A stretch of 18,041 nt of DNA from Chitinophaga pinensis (GTDB lineage Bacteria; Bacteroidota; Bacteroidia; SXHM01): the NCBI GenBank assembly GCA_945889235.1, contig CAMDBK010000024.1, positions 1 through 18,041 of the forward strand, written 5' to 3'. The notes beneath the pieces are model-generated. The model searched no databases. It worked only from the letters and a program-made list of their open reading frames with translations, and had not been told where the DNA came from. Shown here piece after piece: positions 7,109 to 12,666 of the stretch (positions are counted from its first letter, which is position 1; each line of letters opens with the position of its first letter). The position numbers and the translations under genes were made by a program.

Positions 7109-8929
7109 TCAAATTATCCCGTACAGTGATTTTCCTTTGGCAGCTAATGCGTCAACACGCTTTTCTATTTCCGCATTTTTTTCTAGAACAGGTGCATGAT
7201 GAGGTTTTATTCGTGCATCAATAATCAGTGAGCCTCGGCATCCCCAGTGTTTGTGTTCAGTAAATGAATCAACACCATAAATATCGTGTGATGGATTGCT
7301 GCGGGTAAAGGTTACCCATAGAAAGTTGTTGAGGTTTTTTGAAGTGAAGTCGCTGTCGTCAGCAAGAATGATGAGAGGGAAGTTTTTAAGAGGCAAGAGA
7401 TAAGAGTCAAGAGCCATGATTTGTTGCTCGGTTCTTGGTTCTTGCATCTTTATTCTTGCTTCTATAACCAAAACTCCCGGCATTATAACTTTAGGATTAG
7501 TAAAACCTTCAGGCAAATTAAAATCAGTTGGTAGTGAAGTTCCCAATTCTCTTTTCTTTTCTCCTGCGGCAGCTATTACTACTTTGCTGCCGCTGTTGAT
7601 GTCTGTTCCGCTATAATCAAGCGTATCTATAGTAGTGCGGGTATGGAAATGTAAATCACGTGTCCAGTCAACCCGTTCTAAAATGTGTTTAAAGAATTCC
7701 TGAACATCCTGAGTGTCTAAATTCGGGTTGTCATCCTTTGCCGCAATGATTAAATACTTGGCTAATGACAGCTGATTAAATCCCAGAATATGATTGGCTA
7801 TGGTAAGAATTTCCTGGGGCTTTCTTTCCTTGAGGTAGGGTGTGTAACGCTCACTTCCTAAGGCAAGTAAAAGAGGATGAACACCACTTGCGTCAACTGC
7901 ATGCACATCGTGTAAACCGGGAATAGAAACCGGAACCATTGCTCCCGTAATTTCATGAATCATATTTCCGAAAGCGGTGTCTTCCTGAGGCGGTCTTCCT
8001 ACAACGGTAAAAGGCCAGATAGCATCCGCGCGGTGATACACTTTATGAACACGCATCACAGGAAAATCATGTTTCAAACTGTAATAACCCAAGTGGTCAC
8101 CAAACGGACCTTCGGGTTTATTCTCGTTGGGATATACTTCTCCGGTAATTACAAAATCAGCATCCGTTGAAATAACATAGCCGTCCACAATTGCATAACG
8201 AAATCTTCGTGCGCCTAAAACTCCTGCGAATGTAAGTTCGCTCACTCCTTCCGGCAGTGGCATTACCGCAGCAAAAGAATGGGAGGGAGGCCCGCCCACA
8301 AAAATGGAAACTTTTAAAGGTTGTCCTTTTGCATTTGCTTTTGTCTGATGCACACCAATACCTCGGTTCAACTGATAATGCAAACCAATTTCTTTATCCT
8401 GCACATAATCGTTTCCACTCAATTGAATGCGATACATTCCAAGATTTCCGTTCATTACTCCGGGCTTCTCAATGTCTTCAGTAAAAACTTGTGGCAGTGT
8501 AATAAATGCACCACCATCTTTTTCCCAGCATTTTATTTGAGGAAAGTCAGAGATATGAGATGTGAGATATGAGATATGAGATTGTTTTTTCGGCAGTGCA
8601 TTTAATGCAGAGAATGAAAGTCCTGCATAACGAAAAGGATTTTTATAAAACTCAGCGGGTTCGGCTTTTAGAGCAACTAATTTCTTTACGGTTTCTAATG
8701 TATCGCGGAAAATAAAACGACTGCGTTCTGTTGTTCCGAACAGATTGGAGACCGCTGGAAATTTACAACCTTTCACCTTCTCAAAATAAACAGCCGGCCC
8801 ACCTGCTTCATGCACCCGCAAATGGATTGCGGCCATTTCAAGGTTGGGGTCAACCTCTTCTTTTATGCGGACAAGGTGCTTGTGTTTTTCAAGGTCGTTG
8901 AGGCACTCACGTAAACTGCTGTATCCCAT
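7109..8929 (-). CDS. UbiD-family decarboxylase
   Basis: A 606-residue UbiD-family enzyme. These enzymes use prenylated FMN, made by a UbiX partner, to decarboxylate aromatic or alpha,beta-unsaturated acids. Visible features are NLGMYRIQ (Arg167), FVGGPPSHSFAA, GEVYPNENKPEGPFGDHLGYY (Glu264, Glu273) and FTRSNPSHDIYG near the C-terminus. The conserved Arg and acidic residues fit an active enzyme. The length and C-terminal part resemble the form often annotated as menaquinone-pathway decarboxylase in Bacteroidota; the substrate is inference, and no ubiX or other quinone gene is in view. Two segments that look variable (about 115-127 and 489-515) are encoded by 7-base periodic DNA. The start ATG at 8929 begins the family-like MGYSSLRECL and lies just after an inverted-repeat element. 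The FIST gene follows, after a gap of about 120 bases. Confidence 0.92.
   Translation of the reverse strand: MGYSSLRECLNDLEKHKHLVRIKEEVDPNLEMAAIHLRVHEAGGPAVYFEKVKGCKFPAVSNLFGTTERSRFIFRDTLETVKKLVALKAEPAEFYKNPFRYAGLSFSALNALPKKQSHISYLTSHISDFPQIKCWEKDGGAFITLPQVFTEDIEKPGVMNGNLGMYRIQLSGNDYVQDKEIGLHYQLNRGIGVHQTKANAKGQPLKVSIFVGGPPSHSFAAVMPLPEGVSELTFAGVLGARRFRYAIVDGYVISTDADFVITGEVYPNENKPEGPFGDHLGYYSLKHDFPVMRVHKVYHRADAIWPFTVVGRPPQEDTAFGNMIHEITGAMVPVSIPGLHDVHAVDASGVHPLLLALGSERYTPYLKERKPQEILTIANHILGFNQLSLAKYLIIAAKDDNPNLDTQDVQEFFKHILERVDWTRDLHFHTRTTIDTLDYSGTDINSGSKVVIAAAGEKKRELGTSLPTDFNLPEGFTNPKVIMPGVLVIEARIKMQEPRTEQQIMALDSYLLPLKNFPLIILADDSDFTSKNLNNFLWVTFTRSNPSHDIYGVDSFTEHKHWGCRGSLIIDARIKPHHAPVLEKNAEIEKRVDALAAKGKSLYGII
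7385..7464. repeat. Two opposed 7-base arrays inside ubiD
   Basis: On the plus strand, 7385-7412 reads TTTAAGA, GGCAAGA, GATAAGA, GTCAAGA, which is four units with core YAAGA or TAAGA. At 7430-7464 come GGTTCTT, GGTTCTT, GCATCTT, TATTCTT, GCTTCTA, which is five units with core TCTT. The second array is roughly the inverse of the first, with 17 bases between them. Together they encode about residues 489-515 of the UbiD protein, a stretch between better-conserved blocks. Confidence 0.72.
8550..8584. repeat. Five 7-base units (GAGATAT) inside ubiD
   Basis: Units GAGATAT, GAGATGT, GAGATAT, GAGATAT and GAGATTG follow without gaps. Read on the coding (minus) strand, they encode a SHISYLTSHIS-like repeat at about residues 115-127 of the UbiD protein. 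Seven bases times three gives a 7-residue echo (SHIS...SHIS). The stretch lies in a likely variable linker between the ALPKK and the QIKCWEKDGGAF blocks. Confidence 0.85.
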
Positions 8930-8939
8930 AGTTAAATTT

Positions 8940-9001
8940 CGTCATGCTGAACTTGTTTCAGCATCTAATTATTGAGACCCTGAAACAAGTTCAGGGTGAC
9001 G
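8940..9001. repeat. Paired mini-hairpin inverted repeat
   Basis: Two half-elements each form a 7-base stem with a 5-base loop: TGCTGAA/TTCAGCA (8945-8963) and CCCTGAA/TTCAGGG (8978-8996). The halves are also near-perfect reverse complements of each other across CGTCA...TGACG. Similar words occur, as I recall, as dispersed repeats in other genomes. The element fills the gap between the hydrolase stop and the ubiD start. No U-tract follows. Confidence 0.85.
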
Positions 9002-10663
9002 TTAGTTAATTATCAACTTAGCAAAAGACGGTGTTTTATCCTTTTCCATCACTCTCAAAAAATACGTTCCGCTGCTCAAGCCTTTGCGTTCAATCACTAC
9101 CTGCTTTTTGTTTGAAATAATTTCACTACGTACTAATTTTCCGCTCAGGTCAATAATATCAAGTGTTGCATTGGTTGGCGTTTCATAAAATTGAATGGTT
9201 GTTGTTTCGGTGAAGGGGTTGGGGAAGAGTTTAAAGTTGGTTGTATTAATTTTGTTTATTCCACTTGGATAAGAATTTACAAAAACCGAATCAGTTGCAG
9301 TGCAACCATTAGAGTCAGTAACTGTAACTGAATAAGATTGAGTACCCCAAACTTGATAAATATCTTCAACTATTTCCCCGTTACTCCATAAGTATGTATA
9401 GGGTGGCGTTCCACCAATTATGCTGTCAATATAAGCAGCACCAGAATTGGCATCATCAGAACAAGTATCACTATGTAAACTAAGTATAATCCCATCATTC
9501 CTAAACGTATCAAACCAAGTCTTCCCGCCCGACAAAGCATAAAAGGCACATTCAAAATGCCCGAAGTTTTCACCTGCGCTCATCATCTGAACAGAAGTAG
9601 AACCATTTTCAATAAACTTATCGTAAGCCACAAATGCGTTCAGGTAATATACTTCATCATCGGCTTCGCAGTAAAACATTTTCATAGGCGCAACAGGTGT
9701 CCAGTCGTACACATCATTATCACGCAAAGCCACTCTGAAATAGTGATCCTGATTATTGATGAATGAATCCAGCACTTCAGGAATCATAATGTGATTTGGA
9801 ATGCTTGGCATAGCAGCGTTTAATTCACCCATTCCATGTGTGCCATCCAGCAGCGGAGGAAGTGTAACATCATAAGGGGGGAGGAAAACATCTGAATAGT
9901 CAATAAATAAATTGTAAACGGTGTTGTAAGATTGCAGGATATATGGCAAATAACCCGGCTGTGAATAAACACTGTCATTTGCAATGACATCGGCCTGCAC
10001 ACCTGAAACATCGTATGGCCCCGACATAGGAGCAGAGGCAGTAATTGTAAATTCATCCGGAAAATCAGTTTCTATCATGCGGTGCAAAGCCATGGTTGCG
10101 TGTCCACCTTGTGAATAACCAACAAGAAACAATTGCCCGTTTAGGTTAAAGTCAAGACTATCCTGCGCTTCACGTGTTGCTCTTAACAAATCTAAGGATG
10201 CTGTGGCTTCTGATGCAGCATGAATATAAGGGTGAATACCCGGACTGTCGCCAAGCCCCAGAAAATCAGGCATTGCAATGGTATAACCATCTGTTGCCTC
10301 TGCAAGTCCGATCACAATTTCGCCAGAAAGATAAGAGGGAACACCATAACGGTAAGTAGTGGTTCCGTGCTGGTAACTTATCAGTGGCATTTTGCATGGA
10401 ACTCCCTGCGGCACTAATAATGCTCCCGTTGCAATGGTTGGTGTTGTTCCGTCATAGCTTACTGTGTTGTATGTTATTTTATAAGCATCTACCGGATAGG
10501 ATATAGGCACTGCAAATGAAGGTATTCCATTTGCCGCAAATGTTGAATCAATTTGTTGAGTTGAGAAAGCGCGCAGAAAATTAATTGAAATTATTTGTTG
10601 TGCGTAATTGCTTAGAGGCAAGAAACAAGAAACAAGAAATAAGAAAGTGTAGAGTTTTTTCAT
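9002..10663 (-). CDS. Secreted alpha/beta hydrolase (secretory lipase-like) with SprB-type and T9SS sorting domains
   Basis: A 553-residue exported hydrolase. Signal peptide 1-22 (MKKLYTFLF...NYAQ); alpha/beta hydrolase domain to about 375 with the nucleophile elbow GYSQGGHA (Ser184) and a likely triad of Asp335 or Asp336 (CEADDEV) and His369 (FGHFECA); a SprB-like/PKD-like repeat at about 394-462 (GGTPPYTYLWSNG, 417-429); and a T9SS type A sorting domain at about 476-553 (KLFPNPF). Likely exported by T9SS and active on esters or lipids at the surface; the exact substrate is unknown. The start chosen is the ATG at 10663, not an upstream ATG at 10723, because the signal peptide begins there and the upstream stretch holds the promoter. 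The signal-peptide core is encoded by a 7-base array. Divergent from the MazG-like gene, 58 bases apart. Confidence 0.9.
   Translation of the reverse strand: MKKLYTFLFLVSCFLPLSNYAQQIISINFLRAFSTQQIDSTFAANGIPSFAVPISYPVDAYKITYNTVSYDGTTPTIATGALLVPQGVPCKMPLISYQHGTTTYRYGVPSYLSGEIVIGLAEATDGYTIAMPDFLGLGDSPGIHPYIHAASEATASLDLLRATREAQDSLDFNLNGQLFLVGYSQGGHATMALHRMIETDFPDEFTITASAPMSGPYDVSGVQADVIANDSVYSQPGYLPYILQSYNTVYNLFIDYSDVFLPPYDVTLPPLLDGTHGMGELNAAMPSIPNHIMIPEVLDSFINNQDHYFRVALRDNDVYDWTPVAPMKMFYCEADDEVYYLNAFVAYDKFIENGSTSVQMMSAGENFGHFECAFYALSGGKTWFDTFRNDGIILSLHSDTCSDDANSGAAYIDSIIGGTPPYTYLWSNGEIVEDIYQVWGTQSYSVTVTDSNGCTATDSVFVNSYPSGINKINTTNFKLFPNPFTETTTIQFYETPTNATLDIIDLSGKLVRSEIISNKKQVVIERKGLSSGTYFLRVMEKDKTPSFAKLIIN
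10617..10644 (-). repeat. Four 7-base units inside the hydrolase signal-peptide codons
   Basis: On the plus strand the units are GGCAAGA, AACAAGA, AACAAGA and AATAAGA; on the coding strand they read as TTTCTTG-type words. They encode about residues 7-16, the hydrophobic core of the signal peptide. The core word matches that in the protease signal peptide at 2104-2145 and in the arrays at 7385-7464. Confidence 0.72.
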
Positions 10664-10684
10664 AGAGGAAATTAAATGGAAAGG

Positions 10685-10692
10685 CAAAATTA
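10685..10692 (-). promoter_or_regulatory. Promoter -7 element for the secreted hydrolase
   Basis: TAATTTTG on the minus strand matches the Bacteroidota -7 consensus TAnnTTTG and lies 21 bases before the chosen ATG at 10663. No clear TTTG -33 element is present at the usual 19-base spacing. Confidence 0.6.
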
Positions 10693-10699
10693 AAGTTTT

Positions 10700-10707
10700 T
10701 ACTTTTG
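10700..10707 (+). promoter_or_regulatory. Promoter -7 element for the MazG-like gene
   Basis: TACTTTTG matches TAnnTTTG exactly and ends 14 bases before the ATG at 10722, which implies a very short leader. It lies only 7 bases from the opposed -7 element of the hydrolase, so the two promoters are back to back. Confidence 0.65.
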
Positions 10708-10721
10708 CGAAAACATTAAAC

Positions 10722-11051
10722 ATGACTATCTCACAAGCCCAGCAAACTGTTGATGAATGGATAAAAACAAACGGAGTGCGTTATTACAACGAACTTACGA
10801 ATATGGCTGTGCTTACTGAAGAAGTAGGTGAAGTAGCGCGCATCATATCACGCAAATACGGGGAGCAAAGTTTTAAGGAAAGTGATAAAAAATACGAACT
10901 GGGTGAAGAACTTGCCGATGTTTTATTTGTTCTTATTTGCATTGCCAACCAGACAGGAGTTGACTTAACCACCGAACTGAAGAAAAATATTGATAAGAAA
11001 ACGAAGCGCGATTCTGAACGCCATAAAAATAATTCCAAACTAAAATCTTAA
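10722..11051 (+). CDS. MazG-like nucleotide pyrophosphohydrolase
   Basis: A 109-residue all-alpha nucleotide pyrophosphohydrolase of the MazG type, which hydrolyses (d)NTPs to the monophosphate and pyrophosphate, often as house-cleaning. The metal-binding motif EExxE is at residues 33-37 (EEVGE) and ExxD at 63-66 (ELAD), with the spacing usual for the family. Single-domain length, not the two-domain MazG of E. coli. The C-terminus is basic (DKKTKRDSERHKNN). It starts at the ATG closest to a TAnnTTTG promoter, and an inverted-repeat element begins right after its stop. The nucleotide substrate cannot be predicted. Confidence 0.9.
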   Translation: MTISQAQQTVDEWIKTNGVRYYNELTNMAVLTEEVGEVARIISRKYGEQSFKESDKKYELGEELADVLFVLICIANQTGVDLTTELKKNIDKKTKRDSERHKNNSKLKS

Positions 11052-11124
11052 ACCGCAAAGGCGCTAAGCACGCAAAGGGAAATGTAAAATATTAAAAACT
11101 TAGCGCCCTTTGCGTCTTTGCGGT
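11052..11124. repeat. Inverted repeat with reordered internal words
   Basis: ACCGCAAAG (11052-11060) pairs perfectly with CTTTGCGGT (11116-11124), and GCGCTAAG (11061-11068) pairs with CTTAGCGC (11099-11106). The word with core CGCAAAGG occurs on both sides but in a different order, leaving a 9-base bulge on the right side. The element begins at the stop of the MazG-like gene and ends 14 bases before the next small ORF. It could act as a transcript end structure, but no U-tract is present. Confidence 0.8.
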
Positions 11125-11138
11125 GAAAACTAACTAAA

Positions 11139-11255
11139 ATGAACGAACTGAAAAAATTCTGGAACACTTACAAAATCTACATCCAGAATGATATGCTGTG
11201 GACGCTGATTGCCATGATTGCGGTGTTTGCAATTGCATTTATTTTCTTTTTATAG
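11139..11255 (+). CDS. Small single-pass membrane protein, hypothetical
   Basis: A 38-residue ORF with an ATG start and TAG stop. The first 18 residues (MNELKKFWNTYKIYIQND) are amphipathic and rich in charged and aromatic residues. Residues 19-38 are strongly hydrophobic (MLWTLIAMIAVFAIAFIFFL) and end at the stop, as in a tail-anchored or single-pass peptide. I do not recognise a family. It sits alone between two inverted-repeat elements, and its stop codon overlaps the first base of the second. No TAnnTTTG motif is seen directly upstream, so it may depend on the MazG-like gene's promoter. It could be spurious; the clean hydrophobic profile is the main argument in favour. Confidence 0.5.
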   Translation: MNELKKFWNTYKIYIQNDMLWTLIAMIAVFAIAFIFFL

Positions 11256-11313
11256 CCACTAATTACTCTAATCTGCACTAATTAATTAGTGAAAATTCGT
11301 GCAAATTGGTGGC
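11255..11313. repeat. Inverted repeat with 16-base palindromic centre
   Basis: The centre CACTAATTAATTAGTG (11276-11291) is a perfect palindrome. The outer arms GCCACTAATT (11255-11264) and AATTGGTGGC (11304-11313) are reverse complements with one mismatch. The element lies just upstream of the ispH promoter motif. Its first base is the last base of the small ORF's stop. Confidence 0.8.
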
Positions 11314-11321
11314 AAACAAAT

Positions 11322-11329
11322 TAACTTTG
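11322..11329 (+). promoter_or_regulatory. Promoter -7 element for ispH
   Basis: TAACTTTG matches TAnnTTTG exactly and ends 8 bases before the ATG at 11338. A TTG at 11306-11308 is too close to be a standard -33 element. The very short leader would give a nearly leaderless mRNA. Confidence 0.55.
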
Positions 11330-11337
11330 AGCCCTGA

Positions 11338-12561
11338 ATGAAAGAGTTTAACATCCCCGCCTTTTACCGCTCTTCTGTAATTGGTGCTATAAAGGAAAAC
11401 CGCAAGGACAGCGACCCGCGTAAAAAAGATTTTACTCCAACTGTTCTTGATTTTGGTCCGGTTCGCTTTTTTATCGCACGCCATTTCGGGTTTTGTTATG
11501 GAGTTGAAAACGCCATTGAAATTTCTTACCGCGCATTGGAAGAAAACCCTGACAAACGAATTTTTCTGCTCAGCCAGATGATTCACAATCCCGAAGTGAA
11601 TAATGATTTGCAGCAGCGAGGAATAAAATTTATAATGGATACCGAAGGCAATCAGTTTATTCCCTGGAATGAATTAAAAAGTGATGACATTGTAATTATT
11701 CCCGCTTTCGGAACTACGCTTGAAGTAGAGAAAAAACTAAACGAAATAGGAATCAATCCGCAAACCTACAACACTACTTGTCCTTTTGTAGAGCGCGTTT
11801 GGAAGAAATCTGAAAAACTTGGACAGGAAAATCATACCATCATAATTCACGGAAAATATAACCACGAAGAAACACGTGCAACATTCTCGCACAGCAATGT
11901 TAACGCTCCAACATTGATTGTAAAAAATCTGGATGAAACAAAAATACTGGGTGATATTATTCTCGGAAAACTTCCGGTTTCTGAATTTGAAAAACATTTC
12001 CGCAACAGAGCTTCAGCAGGTTTCAATCCTGCAACTGATTTGGAGAAAATTGGAGTAGTAAACCAAACTACCATGCTCGCTTCAGAAACTCAGGAAATTG
12101 CAGATTACCTTAAAAACAGCATGCTTCAAAAATATGGTGAAGCAAATCTTAAAAATCATTTTGCTGATACCCGCGATACACTGTGTTACGCCACTAACGA
12201 TAACCAACAGGCAACTTACGGTTTGCTTGAACAGGATGCAGATTTAGCAATAGTAGTAGGCGGTTACAACAGTTCAAATACTTCACATCTGGTTGAATTA
12301 TGTGAGCGAAAATTCCCTACTTATTTTATCAGTTCTGAAAAAGAAATTCTTTCGCATACTGAAATCCGCCACAGCAATTTTCACACACACGAACTGAAAA
12401 TCTCACAAAATTATTTACCGCAAAAAGACAAAGTAAGTATTGCACTTACCAGTGGAGCCTCTTGTCCTGATGCGATTGTAGACGCAGTAATAAAAAAAAT
12501 ATTATCTTTTTTTGAGGGCGTAAAACCACTGGCAGAAGTGGTGGATGAAGCTTTGAATTAA
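11338..12561 (+). CDS. ispH: 4-hydroxy-3-methylbut-2-enyl diphosphate reductase
   Basis: IspH (LytB) catalyses the last step of the MEP pathway, reducing HMBPP to IPP and DMAPP with a [4Fe-4S] cluster. The three cluster cysteines are Cys53 (FGFCYGV), Cys148 (TTCPFV) and Cys283 (DTLCYAT). The active-site block is HGKYNHEETRATF, with Glu177 the likely proton donor, and the C-terminal TSGASCPD binds diphosphate in the family. At 407 residues it is about 90 longer than the E. coli enzyme. The extra parts are an N-terminal extension (about 40 residues) and an insertion near 205-235, as I recall from the longer plant/cyanobacterial/Bacteroidota form. The start is the only ATG before the first cysteine and follows a TAnnTTTG motif. 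It makes isoprenoid precursors for quinone and cell-wall lipids. Confidence 0.96.
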   Translation: MKEFNIPAFYRSSVIGAIKENRKDSDPRKKDFTPTVLDFGPVRFFIARHFGFCYGVENAIEISYRALEENPDKRIFLLSQMIHNPEVNNDLQQRGIKFIMDTEGNQFIPWNELKSDDIVIIPAFGTTLEVEKKLNEIGINPQTYNTTCPFVERVWKKSEKLGQENHTIIIHGKYNHEETRATFSHSNVNAPTLIVKNLDETKILGDIILGKLPVSEFEKHFRNRASAGFNPATDLEKIGVVNQTTMLASETQEIADYLKNSMLQKYGEANLKNHFADTRDTLCYATNDNQQATYGLLEQDADLAIVVGGYNSSNTSHLVELCERKFPTYFISSEKEILSHTEIRHSNFHTHELKISQNYLPQKDKVSIALTSGASCPDAIVDAVIKKILSFFEGVKPLAEVVDEALN

Positions 12562-12591
12562 AGTCCTCAATTTTCAACAATCGTTTGAATA

Positions 12592-12624
12592 AACTTTTCC
12601 AAAGTTTAAAACTTTGGAAAAGTT
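12592..12624. repeat. 33-base near-perfect palindrome downstream of ispH
   Basis: Two perfect 16-base arms, AACTTTTCCAAAGTTT (12592-12607) and AAACTTTGGAAAAGTT (12609-12624), flank a single central A. It lies 30 bases after the ispH stop and 42 bases before the serB-serA start. It could terminate, stabilise or be a dispersed palindromic repeat. No U-tract follows on either strand. Confidence 0.88.
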
Positions 12625-12650
12625 CTGGTGAGAAAGATTCTTTGCATTTG

Positions 12651-12658
12651 TATTTTCG
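12651..12658 (+). promoter_or_regulatory. Possible promoter -7 element for the serB-serA fusion
   Basis: TATTTTCG matches TAnnTTTG with one mismatch and ends 8 bases before the ATG at 12667. No clear -33 element is present, so this is tentative. Its place supports the start at 12667 rather than the GTG at 12628. Confidence 0.35.
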
Positions 12659-12666
12659 CGCCACTT

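Noticed and set aside
6987..7112. Longer N-terminus for the FIST protein
   Set aside because: The 42 extra residues look unlike the family and overlap the ubiD stop; the ATG at 6986 begins the typical domain.
7955..8572. Plus-strand ORFs opposite ubiD
   Set aside because: They are shadows of a well-supported minus-strand gene and have no recognisable domain or start signal.
10664..10723. Longer N-terminus for the secreted hydrolase
   Set aside because: The signal peptide begins at the ATG at 10663, and the extra stretch contains the divergent promoters.
12628..12666. GTG start of the serB-serA fusion
   Set aside because: It would place the promoter-like motif within the gene and add residues without family likeness; the ATG at 12667 fits better.
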